This document shows, piece after piece, positions 1 to 11,300 of a stretch of DNA of 64,000 nt (positions are counted from its first letter, which is position 1; each line of letters begins with the position of its first letter). A program made the position numbers and the translations under genes. Under the pieces are notes generated by a model. The model was not told where the DNA came from. It was given only the letters and a program-made list of their open reading frames with translations, and did not search any database. Source of the DNA: Ciona intestinalis (lineage: Eukaryota; Chordata; Ascidiacea; Phlebobranchia; Cionidae); assembly GCF_000224145.3 (NCBI RefSeq), contig NC_020177.2, forward strand, positions 1,502,050 to 1,566,049. Reading direction: 5' to 3'.

Positions 1-119
1 TTTTAATGCTTCCTTAGCAAAATTATCCAAAAGCTAAATATTCTAATAAGGAATAAAGTTAATGCAAAATAATTAATGTTTTCCTTAAATGCAAAATCTG
101 ATTTTACTTTGTTCCATAG

Positions 120-3100
120 AACCAAGAATGAACAGAACATACAAGATTATACGGTGTGATGAATTTGGAAATGAATCAACAGTGATGATTAATGTTACAA
201 CAGAGGATGGAGAGATTGAAGATAAAGAGGCTCAGGTTAGAATTGCTAGTATAAATGTATGTCTTTGGGCAGGATATCTAACAGTAATTGCTTCAAACTA
301 GTAGGGAAGACATACAAAAAAGAAACCTGCAAAAAGGTTTATTTGTTAGCACAACCTTTCTTTTATGTTAAAATAAATTTTACGAATATTTACATCCCTT
401 TGATACAGATCATCGCATTAGACACTGTAAAACAAATGGAGAAAAATTCAGAAGAAAATGCAAGAATTGCACTGTTAGCATTAGACAACGTAAGACAAAA
501 ATCTACGGCTTTTCTTCATGCTTTAGTTTTCGGCTTCATTAAAGATGTACACAATTGTGCAGAGTTGTGAGACAGAGGAATTGTCATTTGATCAGACAAC
601 AGATGAGAACACTGAAAAAAAGCATGGAGCACTGTGGCATATTAAGAACACATTTTCCCCGAAGAAAAAATCACCTAGTTAGTTGCATATAAGGAACTAG
701 AATAACACTTTATTTTGTTCCTTTGGTAATAGTTGTAAATATGAGAAAATCAATTAAAAAAACATATTAAAAGGTTTATGCCAATTTCAAAATAAAAGGC
801 ATGTCTAATTTACACAATACCTGTTTTTAACGTTTAGTTTACTACTAACAAAAATTACATCATAAAAATACCATTAAGTGTAGAAATGATTACTGTTTAA
901 AGTAGCTCAAGAGGAACAAGAACCCGAACAGGGAATCTGGAACAGGTTAAAAAAGAATTTAAAAAAATCTCCCAGCCAAGTTGAAGCCACTACATCCGAG
1001 GTACAAATTTTATACCTGTGCCCCCCTAAAGCGAAAATAGAATAAACTGTGGCCGTTTCTGTCGTCAATTGCTTTAATCCAGTGGTCAGTTATAGGTTTT
1101 CCAAATTTTTACCCAAGTTTCCCTTCCACAAATATAAATAAGTGATCATCACATTTATTAAAATATTTTGTTGCTCAGGTACATATGTCACCAACAAAAA
1201 AGTTTATGAATGCAATCAGCTCATTAAAAAGTTCTGTATCCGATGCAAAAGAGGTTGAGGAGAAGGTAAAGTTAAACTTGAAATAATTCTTTCTCAAAGA
1301 GACAAAATTAACCTTATCGAACAGGTTCAAAGGCAAGATCTAAGCCAAGTGGGTGAATTTGTTTCAAAAAGAATGCATACTGCCTACTACACTGATGATA
1401 ATGTGTACAATTGGTCGTATGGAGGTTATGAAAAAGTAAGTTATTTAAACAACCTTTTCAAACAAATCTAAATGAGCTGATGAGTACCCAGTCTCTGAAG
1501 GAAAAGGATTAAAAACGCAAATTCAACCGCTGGAGTAAAAAAACAAGCCATGCGGCAATCAAGGGTTTTTCATGAAAAGATGTGTCAATCAATTTTAACC
1601 ATTTCTAGTTTTCAAACTACCGAGGAAAATTTAAAACAAATTTAAAGTTTGGTATAATGAAGGTTTTACTAAATATATAAAAATTGTAAAACATAGACTT
1701 TAATGTGTTTTAATATTTTGATTGCTCATAGATACTATGCTGACCCACTTTTTCTACCATTGGGTAATTTTAACCTTTTTTTAATGAGTGTTCATACACC
1801 TAGTACCAGTTTACAAATCACCATGTATGTTACTTTGTGAGTGATTTTTTATGTCTGGCTGATAACTAACCATTCATCACCATTGGGTTGAAGCAATTTG
1901 CTTTCTAGTGTCTTGCTAAAGGACGCATTCGCCCACAATAATGGCAACAATGAGCCATGAACCCATTACCTCTGGGCGCTACCACTTTGCCATCGCGACA
2001 GATTGTTTATCTTTTTATTTCTAGTATATAGCTAGATTAAGTCAAAAAATTAAAACCAAATAAAGTCTATATTTTATTATTTTTTAAAATATTTACAGGG
2101 AAAAAAGTAAGGGCCACTTTTTTAGGAAAAATGTCTGCATTGTCGCAAAGCTATTTCTTTTTTTCAGTAGATTCATTTCACTTACCAAATTAAACTGTTT
2201 GACACCTTTAGATCACTTTTCAGCATATCTACCGATTTATAGATTCCGATTTTTCATTTAAATAAAAAGATAAAAAAGCTAATGACCTCAAAAAAACTCT
2301 TAACTTTTATGCTTTTGAATTTTTAAAGGTAATAGAAGTTAGAGAAAAGAGAGATAGAGCCTCTGTTCCCTATATTGCTGCACAAAGTAAAAAAGATGGA
2401 GGAAAGATTTACACTTCGGATAAGAGTGGAAAATGCATTCGTATTTATACCAGCGATGGGACTTACTTGTAAGTACCTAATTTTCCATGTACTTTTTAAT
2501 GTAAATATAGAAAATATGTATTATTTCACCGACGCCGTGGCAATGTGGTAAGGGTGCCTGCCTTGAACCAATAGGTAATAGGTTCAATGCTCGTCGCTTC
2601 TACCATTGTGGGCGTATGTGTCCTTGGGCAAGACACTTAACGGCAATTGCTCCAACCCAGTGGTGACTCATGGGTTAATTACCTACAAAGTAACATACAT
2701 GGTAACTCGTAAGCTGGCACGAGGTGTATAAACACCCGTGTTATAACAACTGTCATTTTCCGGCCCGGTGAGGATAAAGTAAGTTATATTTATTTATTCA
2801 TTTCAATTTTAGACACATGTTGAGCTGCAAAAAAGAACCGTTAAGTATTGAAACGTATCAAAATGACAAACTGGTGTGTGCTCACCCTGAAAACCATTGC
2901 TTTGATTTGATTGACATGATAGGTGGGTGAATCATAGCTAACATAACAGTTAAAACAGTTAAAAAGGTAATAGAATATTGTCAAATAACCCAATAATTTT
3001 AGTCTCAAAGCAAGTGCAATCCATAAGCAACAGAAGCCTTAAGAAGCCAAGAGGGATTGCCATTAACTCACTGCGGGGTGAAGCAGTTGCAGTGACTGAT

Positions 3101-5835
3101 GTTGAAAAGCTAAATAAATGCTCAATTAAAATCTTTGACATTAAAAGTGGTAAGAAGTTAAACTTTTATAATTGGTGTTCATATATGCTTTTCTGTATCG
3201 ATTGCATAATTTCAGTCTTTCTGTTGTAGTTTTTTAAATAGTTTAAATACAAATAAGACAACTTAAAAATCATACCGTTTTAAGTGGAAAACTGTACAGT
3301 TAGCTCGAAAAATATATTTACACCAGTTATAAAATTGACATTAGTTTTCCTTTCAAACACCTACAAAGTTGTAGAACAATGGTTAGTCTGTTCTCATGGT
3401 AGCTGAAAAGTATGAGTTTGAAAGCCCAGTGCTGCTAACCTGCAACCTTCTTTTAGCATGTGCATACTAGCTTGAATGTAGTATAGTAGGGTGGGGGGAG
3501 ATGGGACACTTTGTCAGATGAGCTTTTTTAATTATCTTTTTACAGACCACAATTTAATGATAATCAGAAAAATAATGTTACAGGATTATTCAACAGTATT
3601 ATCACGACTTTATAAAGCGCATATCAAAGCCGATTAATGTTTGTAAATGTTAAAATATTATGTTAAATTAAAAGAGTATTTTTTGAACACGTAAAAAATG
3701 AAAAATAGTAATGGAGTGACTTTGAATGCTTGCTAAATTATTGTAAAGCTGAATAAATGTTAGAGTTTACGAGTGTGAATGATTTAACTAGTTTCATAGA
3801 TTCATAACAAAAACTTGAATATTCCGTACAGCTTGATTTTGTCTCCTAAAACTAGTTTTAGATTTGTAAAAGTTAATGAGGTATAAACATGAGGAAAATA
3901 GGCAGAGGTCAACATGACTCTAATTTGGGTTAAAAATAAAAACAAGTTATATATATAAAGTTTACTTGACAAAGAAACTAGCATAGCCGGTTAGTTTTGG
4001 CATGTTAACTACAAGTTGCAGAATAGTGTTAATGTAAATATATTTCAATTTGAAGTCCCATTTTGTAGTGTAAGTTTTTATTACCAAACTTTAAAAGGTT
4101 TGCTTTTAATGCAATAATTTATACCTCAGGGGTTATTCAGATATAATATAGTAATATAATAACGAGATAATATATGAAATATATATTTGAAATTCAGTCA
4201 TTTGCACTTGGAGATAATTTATGAGAAGTGGCTTGTGCCAAAAACAGTAACAATACCCGTTTTTAGCAAAAAAGTAAACTTTATCAACAGTTATTATCAA
4301 TTTTCTGTTATTACAAAATGATATGTTCAAACAATACTGATTTAATGTTTAAACTTGATTTTTAAAGCACACAGTATTATTCATGTTATTTGTATGTATT
4401 TCTAATAATAAACTCACAAACTCACTTATTAATCAAAATCAATGGTGATTTCAAACTGTCTCTTCTTACCCTGTGTGTTATTTGTATTTGTAAAATTACA
4501 CCTGTTATGCGAATCACTAAATAACTCCTTGTGTGTTGGAATTGTTGTCAAATAATGAAGGAATTATAGTATTAAACCCCCCAAAAAAACGATCATATAT
4601 TATGATTATGGAAGTATTGGGCAACATGTGCTTTAAGTGTCCCATTCCCCACACCACTATAATAACAATAAGTTTTTCATTTTGATAATCATACTGAAAA
4701 ATAATATTAAACAACAAAAACTTATACATTCCATAGTTGGTTGAGGCACAAGTTATATGCAGCCATATGTGTGTATAAGTGATCATCATTGTCATGCCAA
4801 ACAAATTTGTTACAGGTAAATTAGCTCAAACCATTGCTTTCAAAACACATAGTGAGGTTGATAATGCTGGATGGTGCGAGTTCATCACGTATGGAACTGA
4901 TGACAACAACTATTTGTATACGGTTGACTCTTGGAAGCAAAAAGTCATGGTGTATGATGTGAGGTATCCAGACACTACTGTACTGGAGTTTGGTGAAAAG
5001 GGTGAGGAAGTTATAAATGTTAGATGTTTGAGCTCCATTCATAATCTTGATAGACCTGTACATAGTAGACACACTAAAGTATTTGCACAGTGGCATAGTG
5101 GTTGTAGCAAAGAAATATACAAGGGCATCCTTGGTTTGTACATAGGCGCCATCTTGTTTCTCACATAATGTGTGAACACATGCTTCCGTATGCCTATAGG
5201 AGGATGTTGCGCATATTTTAATTCAAAATATTTAATTACTTTTCAAGCAAAGCATACAAAAGTTTAAAATTTTACGCAATAACGGTGCCAAATATATTTT
5301 TAATTTCGAAAATTGTGAAGAATTTCCTCTCCATGTGCAGATTAAACTAAGTATCAATTTTAAAATTGTAAAAGTACAGGTTCCGAGAAAGGAGAATTTA
5401 GCAACCCAACTGGAATTGGTTATTTACCAACGGGAGGAGTATGTGATGTACCATCCATTGTTATAGCAGATTGGTATAACGATCGCATTTCGTGTCATGA
5501 TGCAAAGACTGGAGAATTTTTACGCTACCTTATGGTGGATCAAGATATGGGTCCTTCTCCTGTTCTAAGTCCATATGATTTGAAGGTAAAATATAGAGCA
5601 GTGTTTAATAACTCGTTTTCCTATGTCTACAGATGTTAAAATAAATATAACCAAGTAAAACAAAAAGTCACAATAAAAAACTAAAAAGTCATATTTACAG
5701 AATAAATTTAAATAAAGTTCAATTAAACAGGTCGGAGAATCTGGAACATTGTATGTTAGTGAATCTTCCACTAACTATGTAAAAGTATTTCGTTCTGATA
5801 ACAGCAAACATGAGGTTATTGAAGAAAGCAACTGA
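120..5835 (+). CDS. NHL-repeat propeller protein A (5' partial)
   Basis: Twelve exons were joined by hand: 120-235, 409-489, 563-677, 906-1000, 1179-1265, 1325-1435, 2329-2468, 2813-2922, 3003-3149, 4816-5001, 5380-5585 and 5731-5835 (TGA). Phases agree at every junction and give 498 codons. The first exon opens with a split codon, so the 5' end lies outside the window. The first six exons encode charged, low-complexity sequence with two copies of a basic Trp motif (LWHIKNTFSPKKKSPS and IWNRLKKNLKKSPS). From 2329 on, blade-like repeats appear (KIYTSDKSGKCIRIYTSDG, PRGIAIN, YLYTVDSWKQKVMVYD, NPTGIGYL, IVIADWYNDRI, GTLYVSESSTNYVKVF), as in NHL beta-propellers, which usually bind protein or RNA. 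There is no signal peptide or membrane segment in the visible part. It is a tandem paralog of the gene at 8326-19658. Two weak sites are an AAG acceptor at 2326-2328 and a GTTAGT donor at 678. The function is unknown. Confidence 0.8.
1494..2265. repeat. Palindromic MITE split by a SINE-like insertion
   Basis: 1494-1745 (AAATTCAACCGCTGGAG, then CATAGACTTTAATGTG) matches the left half of the palindromic element at 23040-23745. 2025-2265 (TTAAAACCAAATAAAGTCTA, then AGATCACTTTTCAGCATATC) matches its right half. The block between them is a minus-strand SINE-like copy at about 1783-2005, so the SINE appears to have inserted into an older MITE. All of it lies in the gene A intron between 1435 and 2329. 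Confidence 0.6.
1783..2005 (-). repeat. SINE-like copy (reverse orientation)
   Basis: Read on the minus strand it carries the family hallmarks: a tRNA-like head, then TTAGCAAGACACT, AATTGCTTCAACCCAATGGT, a segment matching ACATACATGGT and a tail near the AGGTGTATGAAC block. Copies of the same family are at 2531-2808, 10793-11262, 19060-19352, 26025-26345 and 40153-40425. Confidence 0.65.
2531..2808 (+). repeat. SINE-like tRNA-derived repeat abutting exon 8
   Basis: It has a tRNA-like head (GCCGTGGCAATGTGGTAAG as an A-box-like stretch and GGTTCAATGC as a B-box-like stretch). A conserved body follows (CCTTGGGCAAGACACTTAAC, GGCAATTGCTCCAACCCAG) and then an AT-rich tail with TTTATTTATTCATTTC. 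The tail runs straight into the 3' splice site of gene A exon 8 at 2813. Confidence 0.7.
3482..4662. repeat. Long non-autonomous DNA transposon (about 1.2 kb)
   Basis: The left end reads TAGTAGGGTGGGGGGAGATG and the right end reads GTGTCCCATTCCCCACACCA followed by CTATAAT, an imperfect terminal inverted repeat. The interior is AT-rich with no convincing ORF. Related interiors occur at 16829-17660, 55020-56085, 59640-60190 and 60200-61440. It fills most of the gene A intron between 3149 and 4816. Confidence 0.65.
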
Positions 5836-8325
5836 CCCTCACCGATTCCAAAACACATGCATGCGCTTTATGCTTTAACTTGTATTATACTAGCCTGCAT
5901 ATTCAGACACACCATTCTAAATAGTTTTATTGTATACCATTTCCCGCTCTCTACTTAGATCACAGCCTCTGCAAACGTTACAAACGCAATAGAACTTGTC
6001 TAGTTTATGATGTGTGTTGGTATTTAAAAACCGGCGTCATTGGCAGCATCCTATTTCCATTCAACGAACACTCAAGTTAGGATTGTTGCGGTAGACTTCT
6101 ACAAGTGATCAAGACAAACATACACCGAACACCGCCAGCGACGTAATGGTACACTCATTCGAACCAAACGCATCTTTTATGTGACGTAAATTAACATCTG
6201 TCGGAAACGGAAGTATTATTTAAATGTGTAAGGAACGCAGAAAATGCAGACGTATATTACAAATTTGCGACGCAATATCCTGCCAACGATCTGGTTATTT
6301 TCTCAATAGTCAAAGCACACCGCTTCATCGGTGTGAGATATTAACAGTACTATATTTTCGAAAACATTCTACTGCCCATAATAAACTAAGGCTCTACTGC
6401 TATTAGAAATTCCGCCAAAACATTTTAGGAGTCCGACAGATTTCTATCACACCAATGGCTTCTTCAATGTGTTAAAGTAATTGTTTTTGGGATAAAATGC
6501 CGCTAAGCGTTTCGCTTCTTAATCGCGGTTGGAATGCTGACCAACTGAGTTAAATAGATAGGAAGGTACATTACATTTATAATTATTTATAAAAACAAAT
6601 AGAATGCCATGTGTGGGTGTCGATTAGCATTGATGGACAAATATCGAAGACACTGCCGGTAGTATGTTAATTGTTTCGTTTACGAATTCAGACGAGGTTT
6701 AATGTTTTAACTAAACTTAACCTCAAGGCGTAGTAGAAAGGTACAGTGAGGAAATAAATGTAGACTTTAGCGAAACACGTATTCAGGAAACGGGAAACGA
6801 CACGCTACAATGAACGTATTTATAGTAATGTCATAAACAAGGATATGTAAAACAGGAAAATGTGAAACAGAATGACGATGGGGTTAAACAACTGACCAAC
6901 ATAGGTTGGATTTAAAGTCCGAGGGTTATTAGTAAGTGGTTAGAAGCCATATACTTTCTATTAAAGGCTTCGAAATCATATTAACCAATCTTAGCATTAT
7001 ATATGTTACAGTATATTCCATATGTTGTAAAAATCGAGTATGTATGTACCTAACAGGCCGAACTTTATTTCCGCCAAAATAAAAATATAGAAGTGGGAGA
7101 AAAACATCTCTACTGAATTATAGTGCACATTGGTATTTTGAAGAAGAAAAAACGGTAAACATATATAGGCTACACGTCTTGAGTTATCTCAGCGTGTTTG
7201 CATAGAATTCGAGAAACAACAAATTGTTTGCGCGCACACCAGGTTGTTGTGTTTTGTATTAGGACGACGTTTTGCGACGTTTTATTCACGAAACAGTGTA
7301 TTTTCCGGCAATTTGTTTCCTGTTTACACATAAATTATAAAGCTTATCAAAGCGAATTACAGTTAAACAGACTAACGGCAAAAAGCCGACAGTGCTAAAA
7401 CTTGTAATGTTTAAATTAACGACGTTTTAAGCGTATACATAATCGAACTGGTGGGCGTAGAGCAAACTAGACAAACAGAAGACAACAATTTAAGATTTTA
7501 AAAACACCAAGGCGAGATTTTACTTTGAACCTGGAACTTCAACGGAATTAGCAGTCAAGGAACAGGTATATGGATTTAATATATAGTTCTGAAGGGGGAG
7601 ACGGGACACGGCACATTATATGCAAATATAATTAGCACATTCTATCCAAACATCCTGATCATGTTTTTTAACAACGGTCGATGGGAGTCGTACGGAAATG
7701 GTTTTGTAACTCTTTGAACATTCTTTGTTTACTTAGTGGGACCAGAAATTAGAATAAAAATTGGTTCAATCTTCCCCCACCCCACTATGTACAATGTATA
7801 AGTGCGTAAATACACGACATATAATATTGCATGCATCATGAACCACTTTAATAGATGAAGTGGTTGCTGCCCACTGCATGCCCGACTAACAGTAAAACAT
7901 AGTAACATGTTTTCATAGCTGATATTGTTAGAAACATTTAGAATACAAATTGATAAATTTGTAAATGAACTACTAGTCTGGTTAATCTAATAACTCAAAC
8001 CCGCAAACTATAAATTTTCGGAGGTTTTGATATGATTCAGACTAAGCATTCAAAACTAGTACCCCAAATTTGTGTTCGTTTAATACCAATTTACAATACT
8101 TAGCAACATTAGATCTATTTGCAACAATGGCCGGTGAATTGTTGGGCCGTAAAAAATAAAATTAAAGAGTGAGTTATCTTGCCCCGCCCGCCATTTTGCC
8201 CAACTGTATATATTAGGTGATTACAGTTGGCTTAAAATTGTTCCTATCTAAACACGTTGTTCAGAAGCTAAAAAAAGGCAATTTTTAGTTTCAGGACAAC
8301 CCGGAAACAAGCGGTTCTATATATC
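5836..8325. other. Spacer between the two NHL genes
   Basis: I see no supportable gene here. It holds the 3' flank of gene A, a MITE at 7583-7790 (ends GAAGGGGGAGACGGGACAC and CTTCCCCCACCCCACTATG), and fragments of the longer related element from about 7860 to 8215. The promoter or 5' untranslated sequence of gene B should lie near its right end. Short ORFs at 6224-6406 and 7198-7398 show no splice-site support or recognisable motif. Confidence 0.55.
8283..8294 (+). promoter_or_regulatory. Possible spliced-leader or 5'UTR acceptor before gene B
   Basis: A pyrimidine-rich acceptor-like stretch ending in TTTCAG lies 31 bases before the ATG at 8326. I could not pair it with an obvious upstream donor. 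In tunicates many mRNAs receive a trans-spliced leader at such an unpaired acceptor, so this is a candidate, but a normal 5'UTR intron explains it equally well. Confidence 0.35.
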
Positions 8326-11300
8326 ATGAATCAAGAAGAATTGAGCAAACTGCTAAGTGACGTTGTTGAACGGCCTGTTTCGCCAGAAAAAATAAAAGCT
8401 ATTGCGATTATATTGGGTCAAGGAGTTAAAAAAGAAAATGGTAGTGATACAAAAAAAACACCGAAGGAAAACAAGTTAGTAAAAGTTAAGATCTAAAAAT
8501 GGTCAAAAAATATAAAACTGTATATTTAGTAGGGTGGGCGAAGATGGGACACTTTTAACACATAATTTCCAAATAGCCCGATCGTGTTTTAAAGAATTAC
8601 CAACGGTCTATGGAAGTCGTAATGATACGGTTTCATAATTCTTTGAATGTTCTTTGTTTACTACCAAATGGAAAGAGAAAACAAAATAAAAAGGTGTCCC
8701 ATCTTCCCCCACCCTACTATACCTAAAACTGAATCGACGAAGTGTATGAATCTAAAGCGATACACTATTCACATTGTATGTTTATTAGACAAACAAAACT
8801 GTTTTCCGGTTATGTATGCACATGCTTGAAGTTATTATTGTCACCTCGTGTAAAATATTCAACACCTCTTTATTGGGAGGATTTAAACATATAAAAATAC
8901 AAAAAAATGTTAAAAGCCGTATGTTAATTTTAATCTTCTAGGTGACGATTACGACATACTATTTGATATTTGTAGGGAAATTACATCGGAAGGTATGAAA
9001 GATACCACAAATACACCAGTAACGGCAAAAGATATTGTTAATACGGATAGTAAAACGAAAATTACAGTTTCTTTAAAAAAAGAAGACGCGGGCGAACAAG
9101 ATCGTATTCAGTTAGGTATGACCACCGATAAGCATGTTAGTCCTAAACCGGCCCCACGTGTGATGTTAAGTCGTGGGGGATCTCCCAAGCCTACACCAAG
9201 AAGGCGAATAAACGACCTCCAAACAAAGACCACGGTCAGTAAAATAGAACAAGCAGAAAATGAAGATACAAAACGTGAAAACTTTCTATCTTTGTTGGAA
9301 ACCTCAAACTCAGATCCAAACAGATCCACATATGGTGACTCCAATTTTATAGAAGCTGAGGAAAAGATAGCGGATGATGGATCGTCACCACAATTTCAAA
9401 CGTTGTGTGACCGAAATAAAAAATCTGCGAAATCACCAAAGAAGTCACATACGGCACCAAGACAAAAAAGCTTAAATAAATCAGGGAAGCATCAAAAGTC
9501 ACATTCAATCTTTGACGAACAAAGCTTGCTTGGGGTTTTAAAGAACAAAGAAGAAAGAAACCCAGAGTTGTATGAAAAATTTGCAACTAATTTTTCGGAG
9601 AAAAGATTAAAAGAAAATAGAAAATGTCAAACCGTGCGGAGAAAAGAGACTTTAAAGAAGCAAAAGCAAGATGCGGAGCAAGCACGGCTTATCTTTGAAG
9701 CCGAGAAAGTGGTTGCGAATTATCCACCAGAAGAAAAAATAGAGCTGCTAGTCGAGGGAGCCTTCGTGAAGTCAGAAGAATCGGAGAAAATGACTTCGAT
9801 ACTTAAGTCTCCGAGGAAAACACTGAGGGATATAAAGAGGCGGTTGTCAGTACGTGGTAGTGTTTTGAAAAGAAGGTCGTTACCAGCGGACTCCGATATT
9901 GTGTGGGCGAAAGAGAGACAAGAGAAACGCGATCAACATAAAGAAAGAGAAGTTCCAATGTCCGGCACATTGACTGTGCGACCAACAGCTAAAGTTCGCA
10001 GAGCCATCTCCCAGCGCATCACGAATACATTTACGGGAAAGACGGGCGATTCATCCCAGGCGACATTCTTGGATGTTGTCAATTACGGAGCACACGGAGA
10101 GCAAGGTTGGCATCTGAATGATGACGTCATACTCAACTTGCATACTCAGCGGCATCGGATCGCGTCAAGCAACGATGCGCTTGAAACATCAACCAAGTCG
10201 AACGACAACACGGATAAGACTAGTATAAAGGTACGAAAAGTAAAATCTTCCAAGGTTAAACTTAGAGAACAGCACGCAAAGTTAGCAAAGTCTTCCCAGC
10301 GTGGGCGGTCTTCTTCTGAAACAAGAGAAGAAAATACAGTGAAGAAAAATGCATTATACACTGTTGGACCGACCACCAATCTCCGCCCACTGTCCGATTT
10401 AAGTCAAATACTTCAGTCAAAAAGCATTAAAATGTCAGGCGCGGTAAGACCGACGATGGGCGCCAGTTGGTTAAGCGGGTTTGGAGTTTCTTGGAGACCA
10501 AATAGCGGGACCCCATTGAGTGAACCTTACAACGAACGAAACCGGTATGTTTTGGTATATAGTAGAGTGGGCAAATACGCGAAATTATACATATTGCCTA
10601 ATCTTTCCAAAATCAATATATATAGTAGGGTGAGAAAGATGGGACACATTTTCATTCTATTTCCTCGTCCCATTTGTTAGTAAACAAAAAACTTTTAAAG
10701 AATTATAAAACCGTATATCCTCGCCACTTCCATAGACTGATGTTAATTGTTTAAAACACGATCAGGATATTCAAATATCATGTGCTAAAGGCTTGAGCAA
10801 GACACTTAACGGCAATTGCTCCAACTCAGTGGTTACTAATGGGTTGTCCAAATTATTAGCCACACATAAAAATGAGAAAATCCACAAAAAGCGCAAGTCG
10901 GGCGAAGTGTATGAACATCGTGTTTTAACGACTGCCGTTTTACGGCCATAGAAGGATAAAGTAAGTTACATTCATTCATTCATTCATAAAATCGCGCCCA
11001 GCCTAGAGGTATAATGGTTGCAAGACTTTTCGGTGCTCCCATTGTGGGCGCATGTGTTTACTTGGGCAAGACACTTATTGCTCCAACCCAGTGGTCAGTA
11101 AAATCGGATGGTCCATACTATCAGCCACACATAAAAACGAAAAAACACCCACAAAGTAACGTGTATAAAACAAAACAGCCGTGTTTAACGACTGTCGTTT
11201 TCCGGCCACGCGAAGATAAAGTAAGTTACATTCATTCATTCATTCATTCATTCATTCATGTAAACTTTACATAAATAACTCTAAAAACAAATGTTATAAG

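Larger units (their letters stand above)
2329..5835 (+). other. NHL-type beta-propeller region of gene A
   Basis: Six exons encode about 300 residues built from repeats of roughly 40-45 residues. Each repeat has the pattern P-x-G-[IL]-[AG] ... I-x-[VI]-[AT]-D ... N/K-x-[RI]-I-x-x-[FY]-D, typical of NHL blades. The last two blades (IVIADWYNDRISCHDAKTG and GTLYVSESSTNYVKVF) are the clearest. Blade order and spacing match the last five exons of the neighbouring paralog, for example FDLIDM against LVVDM and DVNDN-free linker segments of similar length. I infer a six-bladed propeller, but the blade count needs a structure prediction. Confidence 0.72.

Noticed and set aside
2531..2620. tRNA gene
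   Set aside because: A-box- and B-box-like stretches are present but they head a SINE-like repeat found several times; no cloverleaf was evident by eye.
10545..10680. Extension of the gene B exon 2 reading frame to a stop at 10680
   Set aside because: The sequence is a truncated MITE (TAGTAGGGTGAGAAAGATGG). A good GTATGT donor at 10545 and the phase of the next exon explain the real end.
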